Positions 18,702 through 26,530 of a DNA stretch of 64,000 nucleotides are shown in pieces. Position 1 is the first letter of the stretch. The number at the start of each line of letters is the position of its first letter. The notes under the pieces are model-generated. The model saw only the letters and a list, made by a program, of their open reading frames with translations. It was not told the DNA's origin and made no database searches. This DNA is from Lachnospira eligens. GTDB taxonomy: Bacteria > Bacillota > Clostridia > Lachnospirales > Lachnospiraceae. A program made the position numbers and the translations under genes. The stretch is from NCBI RefSeq assembly GCF_009680455.1, contig NZ_WKRD01000006.1, positions 167,709-231,708 of the forward strand. Reading direction: 5' to 3'.

Positions 18702-20516
18702 ATGAGCGATAATTATATTGCTGCCAGTGAGAAATTTGAGATTGTTCATAAGATGAGTAGAAGAATAGCATCTGTTGATAAGTATTGTGTTATAAGTGTT
18801 GCGAATAAAGCATTTGAAGAATATTTTGGAGAAATTAAGGAGACTCTTATAGAAGTAGTTGCACCTCAGGATAAAGAAAGACTGATGGATTTTATAGAGA
18901 AGTATGATGGAACAGCTAAGAGCGGAATGTTTAAATTTATTAACGCACAGGGCATAGAAAGATATAATCATTTATTTGTGTATGAACGAAGAGCTGTGGG
19001 CAATGGGCATATGAGAGATATTGAACTTGTTGATGTTGAGTCTATAGAGGAGGCTAATAAGAGTTTAAGAGATGATGTTTCTAAACATAAGATGCTGCTT
19101 GGACTGGATAGAGAATATACATTTACATATAACAGAGATAATGGCATATTCAGTATGTACAGGTATGATGTTGACTCAAGAGATGTCATATATAAGTCTG
19201 ATATTGATGAATGGAAGAAGAGGATGCTTTCAGAGGGCTATATTGACGAGAATGATAAGGAAATCTTTGCTAATTTTATATCAGAAGTACGCTCTTATAC
19301 GCAGACATTTTCTATAAAATTCAGAACAAGCATGCGTACATATAAAAGGGTGAAGGAGACTTTAAGATTTAAAGGAACTGTAATGAATAAAAGCGATGGA
19401 AGCAGGATTGTGATAGGTCGTGTTGTCCCTGAGGCAGACAGCCATGGCAATTATAATCAGATTACTGATATGATAGAAGAATTACAGTTTGATTCTCTTA
19501 CACATGTGTATAACAAGAAAACTATTACCGCATATGCTGTAAAATGTCTCAAGGAAGAGCAGAATAACAGAGTTACGATAGCCGTTCTTGATGTTGACCA
19601 TTTTAAGAAGGTCAATGATGTATATGGTCACATGTATGGTGATAAGGTGCTTGCAAGGGTTGGAAGAAAGCTTAAGGAAGTTGTAGGCGAAGATGGAGTT
19701 GTAGGACGTATCGGAGGAGATGAATTTGTTATTATATTCAATGGTATTAATGATGAGCATGAGTTAAGGGGGATGCTTCGTGCGATAAGAACCCAGATTA
19801 AGTGGGAATTTGTTGATGATTTTGAAGATTTAATGATAACATGTTCGATTGGAGCAGCATACAGTCCTAACAACGGACATGAGTATGAGGAGCTTTTCAA
19901 GAAAGCAGATTATTGTCTGTATGTAGCGAAAGAAAAGGGAAGAGACAGATATGTATTCTTTAGGGATGATCTCCATAAGGATTCATATGAGAATTCTCTT
20001 AATACAAAGGATAAGAATGTCAATGATGGCAGGGAAATGAAGGAACTCAGATTTCTTACAGGCATTATGGAGAATTTTTCAGAAGATGGCAAAGCAGCTA
20101 TTAAAGAGCTTATACATCATATGTATGATACATTTAAACTGGACAGCATTAATCTTTACTGGGGAGCTAATCTGAACCGTGCATACTATATGGGTGTTGA
20201 GCTTGGCGGTTCAATGAATGCTGATTATGTTAAGACAGAAGGTTTTAAGAAGCTTCTGGATGGAAAGAATCATGCTGCTGTGGGATTCGTCGGAAGGCAG
20301 ACAGACCTTGCACCTGAATTTGGAACAGCCATGAGAGAAAAGAGAGTGTTTTCTACTGTACAATGCATAATAGGATCACCAGATAATGTGAAAGGATTGT
20401 TTACTATTGACCGTTGTAAGGAGTCTGCACAGTGGGCTGAATATGAGATTGAGATGGCTGTTGTAACGGCTTCTCTTATCAATATTCTGGCTGAAACTGA
20501 ATGTGATGAGAATTAA
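18702..20516 (+). CDS. Diguanylate cyclase (GGDEF) with PAS-like and GAF-like flanks
   Basis: 604 residues, soluble. The N-terminal 240 residues contain one or two PAS-like folds. The GGDEF domain spans about 260-425, with LTHVYNKKTI at its start and RIGGDEFVI at the active site, so the catalytic GGDEF residues are intact. The upstream RxxD inhibitory site is not evident. The C-terminal 170 residues look like a GAF domain (VGFVGRQTD, then VKGLFTIDR). It should make cyclic di-GMP in response to a cytosolic ligand. No EAL domain is present. Monocistronic, with AAGAGGT before the start. Confidence 0.88.
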   Translation: MSDNYIAASEKFEIVHKMSRRIASVDKYCVISVANKAFEEYFGEIKETLIEVVAPQDKERLMDFIEKYDGTAKSGMFKFINAQGIERYNHLFVYERRAVGNGHMRDIELVDVESIEEANKSLRDDVSKHKMLLGLDREYTFTYNRDNGIFSMYRYDVDSRDVIYKSDIDEWKKRMLSEGYIDENDKEIFANFISEVRSYTQTFSIKFRTSMRTYKRVKETLRFKGTVMNKSDGSRIVIGRVVPEADSHGNYNQITDMIEELQFDSLTHVYNKKTITAYAVKCLKEEQNNRVTIAVLDVDHFKKVNDVYGHMYGDKVLARVGRKLKEVVGEDGVVGRIGGDEFVIIFNGINDEHELRGMLRAIRTQIKWEFVDDFEDLMITCSIGAAYSPNNGHEYEELFKKADYCLYVAKEKGRDRYVFFRDDLHKDSYENSLNTKDKNVNDGREMKELRFLTGIMENFSEDGKAAIKELIHHMYDTFKLDSINLYWGANLNRAYYMGVELGGSMNADYVKTEGFKKLLDGKNHAAVGFVGRQTDLAPEFGTAMREKRVFSTVQCIIGSPDNVKGLFTIDRCKESAQWAEYEIEMAVVTASLINILAETECDEN

Positions 20517-20534
20517 TATATATAGTTTTTTATT

Positions 20535-20580
20535 ACAAGATATTGTGTTTTCAATTGACTTATCAAACTATATGTTGTAT
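20535..20580. promoter_or_regulatory. Probable NrdR box pair at the nrdD promoter
   Basis: Box 2, AAACTATATGTTGTAT (20565-20580), matches 14 of 16 positions of the NrdR-box pattern as I recall it and overlaps the promoter spacer and -10. Box 1, ACAAGATATTGTGTTT (20535-20550), matches 12 of 16. They lie 30 bp apart, close to three helical turns as in known pairs. NrdR would repress nrdD when dATP is high. Confidence 0.65.
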
Positions 20581-20583
20581 AAT
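20555..20583 (+). promoter_or_regulatory. Sigma-A promoter of nrdD
   Basis: TTGACT (20555-20560), 17-bp spacer, TATAAT (20578-20583). Confidence 0.88.
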
Positions 20584-20584
20584 C

Positions 20585-20634
20585 AAATCTGCTTGGGAAA
20601 CAGCATAAACACTGCGTTTCCAGCAGATTTTTTT
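20585..20634 (+). terminator. Terminator-like hairpin at the very start of the nrdD leader
   Basis: AAATCTGCT-GGGAAAC pairs with GTTTCC-AGCAGATTT, followed by TTTT. It begins only about 2 bp after the -10 box. Transcripts from the nrdD promoter would therefore start inside its left arm. It may simply end the upstream GGDEF transcript, or act on the nrdD leader. Confidence 0.7.
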
Positions 20635-20712
20635 AATGTAAAGGTGTATCGTCTGTATTGCTGAAAGCAGTATATATAGAGATATGATGGTCTTTTTGTG
20701 AGGGTTTGAAGT

Positions 20713-22893
20713 ATGAAAATTATTAAAAGAAGTGGTTCAGAGGTAACATTTGATATCAGTAAAATTATGGATGCTGTATCAAAAGCTAATATGGAAGTTG
20801 TCCATAGTGAGAGATTATCAGAGGAACAGATTGAGACAATCTCTAATAATGTTGAGAGCATTTGTAAAGAGATGAACAGGTCTTTAAGCGTTGAAGAGAT
20901 TCAGGATCTTGTAGAGAATCAGATTATGAATTTCAGAGCATTTTCAGTTGCAAGAAAGTATATTACTTATCGTTATAAGAGAGCACTTGTGCGTAAATCT
21001 AATTCTACAGATAAGCAGATATTAAGCCTTCTGGAGTGCAATAATGAGGAAGTAAAGCAGGAGAATTCTAACAAGAATCCTACTGTAAACAGTGTTCAGA
21101 GAGATTATATGGCTGGCGAGGTAAGCAAGGATATTACAAAGAGATTCCTTCTCCCTCCAGATATTGTGGATGCGCATGAGCAGGGACTTATACATTTCCA
21201 TGATGCAGATTATTTTGCACAACATATGCACAACTGCTGTCTTGTCAATCTTGAGGATATGTTACAGAATGGAACTGTAATAAGCGAGACTATGATTGAG
21301 AAGCCACACAGCTTTTCTACTGCATGTAATATTGCAACTCAGGCGATAGCACAGATTGCAAGTTCACAGTACGGCGGACAGAGTATATCTTTAGCACATC
21401 TTGCACCATTTGTCCAGGTAAGCCGTGAGAAGTTTATTGGACAGGTAAGAGATGAGTTCGAGAAAACCGGAATAGATGCTTCCGAAGAAAAGATTAGAGA
21501 GGTTGCAGAACTTCGAGTAAAGGATGAAATTAAGCGTGGTGTACAGATGATTCAGTATCAGGTTATCACTCTTATGACAACTAATGGACAGGCACCTTTT
21601 GTTACTGTTTTCATGTATCTTGATGAGGTTCCGGAAGGTCAGACAAGAGATGACCTTGCACTTGTTACTGAGGAAGTATTAAGACAGAGAATGCAGGGTG
21701 TTAAGAATGAACAGGGTGTATATATTACACCAGCATTTCCTAAGCTTATATATGTTCTTGAGGAAGATAATATCCACGAGGATTCCAAGTACTGGTATCT
21801 TACAGAAATAGCTGCACAGTGTACAGCTAAGAGAATGGTTCCGGATTATATATCTGAAAAGAAAATGAAGGAATTAAAGGTTGATGCGAACGGCAATGGT
21901 CAGTGTTTCCCATGTATGGGATGCAGAAGCTTCCTTACACCATATATTGATCCAGAAACAGGAAAACCAAAGTATTATGGAAGATTCAATCAGGGTGTTG
22001 TAACTCTTAATCTTGTTGATGTTGCATGTTCATCAGGCAAGGATATGGATAAGTTCTGGAGTATTCTTAATGAGAGACTTGACCTGTGTAAGAGAGCTCT
22101 TATGTGCAGACATTACAGACTTAAGGGAACTCCTTCAGATGTTGCGCCAATTCTCTGGCAGAATGGAGCACTTGCAAGACTTAAGAAGGGCGAGACAATT
22201 GACAAGCTTCTTTATGGCGGATATTCAACAATTTCGCTCGGTTATGCAGGTCTTTGCGAATGTACTTATTACATGAAGGGTGTAACTCATACTAATCCGG
22301 AGGGAACAGAGTTTGCCCTCAAAGTAATGCAGTATCTTAATGATACATGTAAAAGATGGGCAGCAGAGACTAATATTGATTTTTCACTTTATGGAACACC
22401 GCTTGAGTCAACAACTTATAAGTTTTCAAAATGTTTACAGAAGAGATTTGGTAAGATTGCTGGCGTAACAGATAAGAACTATATAACTAACAGCTATCAT
22501 GTTCATGTAACTGAGCAGATAAATGCATTTGAAAAGTTAAAATTCGAATCACAGTTCCAGAAGTTATCTCCAGGAGGAGCTATCAGTTATGTTGAAGTTC
22601 CTGATATGCAGAATAACATCCCGGCAGTACTTAAGGTTATGCAATACATTTATGATAATATTATGTATGCAGAGCTTAATACTAAGAGTGATTACTGTCA
22701 GGAATGTGGTTACACAGGACAGATTCAGATTATAACTGATGATGACGGAAAGCTTATATGGGAGTGCCCTAACTGCGGAAACCGTAATCAGGATAAGATG
22801 AATGTCGCAAGGAGAACTTGCGGATATATCGGAACACAGTTCTGGAATCAGGGAAGAACTCAGGAGATTAAGGAGAGAGTGCTTCATCTGTAA
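20713..22893 (+). CDS. nrdD: Anaerobic ribonucleoside-triphosphate reductase, class III
   Basis: 726 residues. Residues 1-90 form an ATP-cone allosteric domain (MKIIKRSGSEVTFDISKI). The catalytic barrel follows, with the active-site cysteines in the central region. A C-terminal zinc site is formed by CQECG and CPNCG. The glycyl radical loop RTCGYIGTQFW lies near residue 705. The enzyme reduces NTPs to dNTPs without oxygen, using formate or thioredoxin-type reductant. The activase NrdG, often the next gene, is not adjacent: the gene ends in a palindrome and an unrelated gene follows. Regulation by NrdR is suggested by the boxes upstream. Confidence 0.95.
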   Translation: MKIIKRSGSEVTFDISKIMDAVSKANMEVVHSERLSEEQIETISNNVESICKEMNRSLSVEEIQDLVENQIMNFRAFSVARKYITYRYKRALVRKSNSTDKQILSLLECNNEEVKQENSNKNPTVNSVQRDYMAGEVSKDITKRFLLPPDIVDAHEQGLIHFHDADYFAQHMHNCCLVNLEDMLQNGTVISETMIEKPHSFSTACNIATQAIAQIASSQYGGQSISLAHLAPFVQVSREKFIGQVRDEFEKTGIDASEEKIREVAELRVKDEIKRGVQMIQYQVITLMTTNGQAPFVTVFMYLDEVPEGQTRDDLALVTEEVLRQRMQGVKNEQGVYITPAFPKLIYVLEEDNIHEDSKYWYLTEIAAQCTAKRMVPDYISEKKMKELKVDANGNGQCFPCMGCRSFLTPYIDPETGKPKYYGRFNQGVVTLNLVDVACSSGKDMDKFWSILNERLDLCKRALMCRHYRLKGTPSDVAPILWQNGALARLKKGETIDKLLYGGYSTISLGYAGLCECTYYMKGVTHTNPEGTEFALKVMQYLNDTCKRWAAETNIDFSLYGTPLESTTYKFSKCLQKRFGKIAGVTDKNYITNSYHVHVTEQINAFEKLKFESQFQKLSPGGAISYVEVPDMQNNIPAVLKVMQYIYDNIMYAELNTKSDYCQECGYTGQIQIITDDDGKLIWECPNCGNRNQDKMNVARRTCGYIGTQFWNQGRTQEIKERVLHL

Positions 22894-22908
22894 GATTAAA
22901 TATAATAT

Positions 22909-22989
22909 GGCAGGACATGAAACCGACCCCCAAAAGTTAGACTAAAAATCTAACGATTGGGAGGTCGGTTTTTTCATGTCCTGCCTTTT
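22909..22989. repeat. 77-bp palindrome with IS3-family-like end sequence; terminator of nrdD
   Basis: GGCAGGACATGAAA (22909-22922) pairs perfectly with TTTCATGTCCTGCC (22972-22985). Inside it ACCGACC(CCC) pairs with (GGG)AGGTCGGT and TTAGA with TCTAA. The inner CCGACCCCCAAAAGTTAGAC closely resembles terminal repeats of IS3/IS150-group elements. It looks like an IS-derived miniature palindrome, now placed where it terminates nrdD (TTTT follows). Confidence 0.7.
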
Positions 22990-23011
22990 CTTAATAAGTG
23001 CTGTATGTGAA

Positions 23012-23521
23012 TTAATATTCTGGGAAATATTCATGCTCTCTCATGCCATAAACAGCTGAAATCAGAATTGAAAGTATTATGGCAGGTATTGCAAATATAA
23101 CAACAAAGCCAATGTCCTTGATTGTCATTATGAGTGCAATAACAGTCCATATTCCTGTATATATAATCTTGACAATCAGATTGCGGCGTATATGCTTTGG
23201 GTTGTTGGTTGCTTTATATAATATGATTCCTATATAAGCAAAAATAGTAATCACAGTAACGGGTAATCCAATTATGACAGCAAGAACAGCAAGAATATAT
23301 AATAGAACTATGGATGTGCTTCCCATATAAATATGTCCAATTAAATTGAATAAATTGTTAATACTAAATGTCTTGTTATTAATTGCAGAAAATGATTCAT
23401 ACAAATTATTAAAGAATTTATCAGGATAAATATGAGTCATGATTAATATAATAATTGACAGAATACTGATAATAGTGTAAATAATTGTGAATACCTTATC
23501 CGTCTTTCTTGCAAAGTTCAT
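23012..23521 (-). CDS. Multi-pass membrane protein of unknown function, 169 aa
   Basis: Four to five hydrophobic helices: IIYTIISILSIIILIMT near the N-terminus, IVLLYILAVLAVIIGLPV, TIFAYIGIILY, IIYTGIWTVIALIMT and VVIFAIPAIILSILISA. It ends with a short polar tail (GMREHEYFPEY). A 175-residue frame exists, but its ATG lies before the GAGGAGAG ribosome site; the start at 23521 (MNFARKTDKVF) fits. No family recognised and no clear operon partner. Confidence 0.7.
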   Translation of the reverse strand: MNFARKTDKVFTIIYTIISILSIIILIMTHIYPDKFFNNLYESFSAINNKTFSINNLFNLIGHIYMGSTSIVLLYILAVLAVIIGLPVTVITIFAYIGIILYKATNNPKHIRRNLIVKIIYTGIWTVIALIMTIKDIGFVVIFAIPAIILSILISAVYGMREHEYFPEY

Positions 23522-23685
23522 TGTAATCGCTCTCCTCATAAATAATTGATAGTATCACTATATCATATTTATTCGTTATGAACAAGAACTGACTATAATA
23601 ATGAATGTCAGATATACCGATATATATTTAAACTAATGTGATTCCCAAAAAGGAGTTTGGGATAGGATTATGACAAGGAGGGCAT

Positions 23686-24684
23686 ATGTCACTTACGATA
23701 AGAAGCACAATGAATAATCAGACAGCTGCACAGGGAATAGATAATACAGATAAGAATACTGATAATTCAAAGCAACCCAGGAATAGAAAGACAATTAATG
23801 CATCAGAGCTTAATCTGAAGCCATACAAAGATAACCAGATTGATGCTAAAAGGCTTAGAGCCAGAAAGCAGGCTATGAAGCTTATATCTGATGCATGGAA
23901 ATCTTCTGATATGAGAGATAAGAATATTGAGGATATGAAGCTCGATAAGCTTAATAAGCTTGATGAAATCACAGAACTTAAGAATAAGGTTAGTGATTTG
24001 GAGAATGAAAAAGAGGCTTACCGCGCAGATTATGGCGTTGATATGAATTCACAGGAACAAAAAGACCTTGAGTTGCTTGAAAAATACCAGAATAACCGAT
24101 ATGGTTCGGCTGAGGACACATTTTCAAAAGAAGAACTTGACCGCTTAAAGGAACTACAGAATACTCCGCTTACAGAGTATCAGGAGAAAGTGCTTAAGCT
24201 GAATTCATCACAGATACATTTTAAGGATGAAATTGGTCAGAAGGAGCTTAAGATTGCATGCACGACAGCTTCAATTGCACTTGCCGAAATCGACAGGGAT
24301 AAATCTCAGGAAATGCTAAAGGCACAGGATTCAGCAGACCAGATAATAGGTGCTGTTGAGGGTGAGGTTAAGAATCTGCTTGTAAATGAAGGTAAAGACA
24401 ACATTGATGACAAGGTAGAAGACAATAAGGAAAAAGCTGACGAAGCAGAGAAGAAACAGGAAGAACAGCAGGAAAAGATTGACGAAAAGCGCAAGGAAAG
24501 AAAAGAACAGGAAGAGATTATTGAGGGACAGGCAGAGACTGACAAGTTAGAGATGAATGCCAATATAAGAAGCAATGATGTCGACCATGTAACTGAAGCT
24601 CAGAAGCAGATAGTCAGGATAATGAAAGATAATAAGATGCTTAATGAGGATATTAAGGGAATAGATATTGATTTGAATTTCTAG
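23686..24684 (+). CDS. Coiled-coil protein of unknown function, 332 aa
   Basis: Highly charged and soluble. The first 40 residues are polar and low-complexity (Asn/Thr/Asp). Residues about 70-115 and 180-300 have strong heptad character, with a Lys/Glu-rich block (EAEKKQEEQQEKIDEKRKER). The C-terminal 40 residues return to mixed composition. No signal peptide, no membrane helix, no known domain. AAGGAGGG lies 6 nt before the ATG, and a small TCCCAAA/TTTGGGA hairpin (23643-23662) precedes it. Not in an operon; followed by a 408-bp non-coding interval with hairpin repeats. Possibly a structural or surface-appendage-associated protein, but this is a guess. Confidence 0.65.
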   Translation: MSLTIRSTMNNQTAAQGIDNTDKNTDNSKQPRNRKTINASELNLKPYKDNQIDAKRLRARKQAMKLISDAWKSSDMRDKNIEDMKLDKLNKLDEITELKNKVSDLENEKEAYRADYGVDMNSQEQKDLELLEKYQNNRYGSAEDTFSKEELDRLKELQNTPLTEYQEKVLKLNSSQIHFKDEIGQKELKIACTTASIALAEIDRDKSQEMLKAQDSADQIIGAVEGEVKNLLVNEGKDNIDDKVEDNKEKADEAEKKQEEQQEKIDEKRKERKEQEEIIEGQAETDKLEMNANIRSNDVDHVTEAQKQIVRIMKDNKMLNEDIKGIDIDLNF

Positions 24685-24796
24685 GAAGCTGTCAGGAAGG
24701 ACTATGCATGGCGGGATTGTTTTGGTGGGATTGTTACATAACAGCCGGGTTTTCTGTGCGGATGGAAAGAGATATGTCTTGGTGAGATTTGGTTTT

Positions 24797-25008
24797 CCTA
24801 TAAGAAAACATTTTTTTACATGATTAATAGGCCATTTACAGTACAATCTTAATAAAATTCAGAATAATTTCCTATCAGATAGTGAGTTAAAGCTATTTGA
24901 TAGGAAATTTGTCTTTTTTAAGAAATATTTTGTGAGAATAAGAAACATTTTTGGAAAATCTGGTAAGGAAGGACCTATAAGAAATCAAAAATGCAACTAT
25001 AAAAAGGT
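24797..25008. repeat. Three dispersed 35-nt hairpin repeats (CCTAT...ATAGG type)
   Basis: Units at 24797-24831 (CCTATAAG...TAATAGG), 24871-24905 (CCTATCA...TGATAGG, perfect 7-bp arms) and 24974-25008 (CCTATAAG...AAAGG, degenerate right arm). They lie 74 and 103 bp apart. They have the same length and layout as the array between the tRNA-Gly genes, with T:A instead of C:G at the fifth stem pair. The rest of the interval 24685-25047 holds nothing I recognise. Confidence 0.6.
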
Positions 25009-25047
25009 ATCATATAAGAATCATATAATCTGATAAACTATAGAAGG

Positions 25048-25087
25048 TATGCCCCACCTTACAGAATAAAAGTAAGGCGGGGCATAC
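25048..25087. terminator. Strong bidirectional hairpin after the PD-(D/E)XK-like gene
   Basis: GTATGCCCC-ACCTTAC (25048-25062) pairs with GTAAGG-CGGGGCATAC (25072-25087), a 15-bp stem 5 bp beyond the stop of the minus-strand gene. It lacks a long T-run. Confidence 0.65.
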
Positions 25088-25092
25088 ATGTA

Positions 25093-25935
25093 TCAACAGA
25101 GATGACTTTTTATCAAAGAATCTATGCAGTTAGCATTGATTGGAGTATTAGCGGTTTCAAATGTTGCTATGAAGTTCCTTCCAAGGATATATCCTGAATT
25201 AGCATAATCACTGATTTTTTTGATGGCATTACAGGCATATTCTGCATTATCCATAATGCCAAAATGTTCCCATATATATTCCTGCCTTGTTTTAACATTA
25301 AGACAGGTAAAATCCGGGTGTGTTATGATATCAGATTGCAGCTGCAGAGGATATTCGTATCGATAAGGGATATTATAGCGATAGAGTTTGTTAGCTATGA
25401 TAATTTCAGACTTAGACCGTACGCGTTCACCATTATCAGTATAGTATTCAGCGCAGTCAGGAGTGAATCCTAAAGAAGTATATTCTGAGGCTTTCCAGTT
25501 TGCAGTAAAATCTTCATCCGATACAAAAACTGGAGTAACCATTTCTTTGCGGAAGCTGTTAAGTGAATCATAAATATGCTGGATTTCTGATGGATTATAT
25601 TTCTTAAATATGACTTCAAGAAAGTTTAATTCTTTCAGCAGGCATTGTTCAATTCTTAAATCATAATCTTTTTGTGCAAGTTCAATTGCAAAATTATAGT
25701 TATGCTTTTTGATATATGTTCCTTTGGTATCATTTACTTCGACTTTATGATAATATTGGCAGCCATGAGCTTTTCTGGCAGTTCGCAGAGAACCTTCAGG
25801 AGCATTAGAAATTCTTCCTTGTATATCAGCTAGTAAAAGAGACAATTGTGAATGCCTGCACATAACAGACTCTTTAATCGTGTCAGGTGCTAATGTGTCA
25901 ACATGTTCCATATTATAATTCTGTATATCTCTCAT
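25093..25935 (-). CDS. PD-(D/E)XK nuclease-like protein, 280 aa
   Basis: The first 140 residues are helical. The C-terminal half has the layout of a restriction-endonuclease fold: RSKSEIIIANKLYR (Glu on a helix), YEYPLQL, THPDFTCLN (Asp after a strand) and RQEYIWEHFG (Glu on the next strand). In place of the usual E-x-K the third strand reads EYIWEH, a variant seen in related clostridial proteins. The start has AGGGGG upstream. No methyltransferase partner is adjacent, so a classical restriction system is unlikely. Role unknown: DNA repair, defence or a decayed nuclease are all possible. Confidence 0.6.
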   Translation of the reverse strand: MRDIQNYNMEHVDTLAPDTIKESVMCRHSQLSLLLADIQGRISNAPEGSLRTARKAHGCQYYHKVEVNDTKGTYIKKHNYNFAIELAQKDYDLRIEQCLLKELNFLEVIFKKYNPSEIQHIYDSLNSFRKEMVTPVFVSDEDFTANWKASEYTSLGFTPDCAEYYTDNGERVRSKSEIIIANKLYRYNIPYRYEYPLQLQSDIITHPDFTCLNVKTRQEYIWEHFGIMDNAEYACNAIKKISDYANSGYILGRNFIATFETANTPINANCIDSLIKSHLC

Positions 25936-26108
25936 TAAAAACCCCCTTTTGCAATTACAGGCAAAAACTGTTTAATAAATATACTATACAAATATATAAA
26001 AATCAATAGCTTGATATATTAAAAATATGTAAACATACTGAGAAAAACAAGTCTGGGCAAAATATGATGATAAATAAAGGAAGCTTCATACGCAGACAAT
26101 ACGTGATA

Positions 26109-26310
26109 CCTATAGGTAGTCGCATAATAAAGTCTCTTATAGGAAGATTTTTGGGAAAATTTATGTGATTTTGTGGATTTACAGATTGTGGAGAGCAGTT
26201 TTACCTATTAAAGAATAGAAATAATGAATCTTATAGGTTGAGAAGAAGCTTTGGGATTGAATAGGCGCAAAATGTGCCTATAAGAGAGCAAATATTATGA
26301 ATATATAGGT
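26109..26310. repeat. Three further 34-36-nt hairpin repeats
   Basis: Units at 26109-26144 (CCTATAGG...TTATAGGA), 26204-26238 (CCTATTAA...TTATAGGT) and 26277-26310 (CCTATAAG...TATAGGT), spaced 95 and 73 bp. Two carry AATGAAT or TATGAAT about 10 nt before the right arm, as in the other arrays. An extra small palindrome (ATAGGC...GCCTAT, about 26261-26281) overlaps the third. The preceding 25936-26108 is AT-rich with no gene. Confidence 0.6.
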
Positions 26311-26312
26311 CG

Positions 26313-26424
26313 CAAGCAGCCATCACGGAAAATACAGAGCCAACGGGGTCAAGCAGCCATCACGGAAAATACAGAGCCAACGGGGAACACGCAGCCTACG
26401 CGGGAAAAAACAGAGCCTGTGGCA
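26313..26424. repeat. Tandem 37-bp repeat, two perfect copies and one diverged
   Basis: A unit starting CAAGCAGCCATCACGGAAAA and containing CAGAGCCAACGGGG is at 26313-26349 and again, identical, at 26350-26386. A third, diverged copy (CACGCAGCCTACGCGGGAAA, CAGAGCC) starts near 26388. The unit is clearly richer in G+C than the surrounding DNA. No frame is translated with a ribosome site, and there are no spacers, so it is not a CRISPR. Confidence 0.8.
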
Positions 26425-26497
26425 AAACAGAAAAATGGAATTGTGTCAGCGAACAGAGAAAAATAGCACCCAGGCATTAGCAAGGGATACAAAAAAT

Positions 26498-26524
26498 ATT
26501 GGGGATATCGAAGATATCCCCAAT
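26498..26524 (-). terminator. Intrinsic terminator of the minus-strand 400-aa gene
   Basis: ATTGGGGATATC (26498-26509) pairs perfectly with GATATCCCCAAT (26513-26524) around GAA. On the minus strand it is followed by ATTTTTTG. Confidence 0.92.
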
Positions 26525-26530
26525 ACAGAA

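Noticed and set aside
18567..18971. 134-residue minus-strand frame over the start of the GGDEF gene
   Set aside because: It is a shadow of the GGDEF coding sequence with low-complexity composition.
26313..26424. CRISPR array
   Set aside because: The copies are head-to-tail with no spacers.
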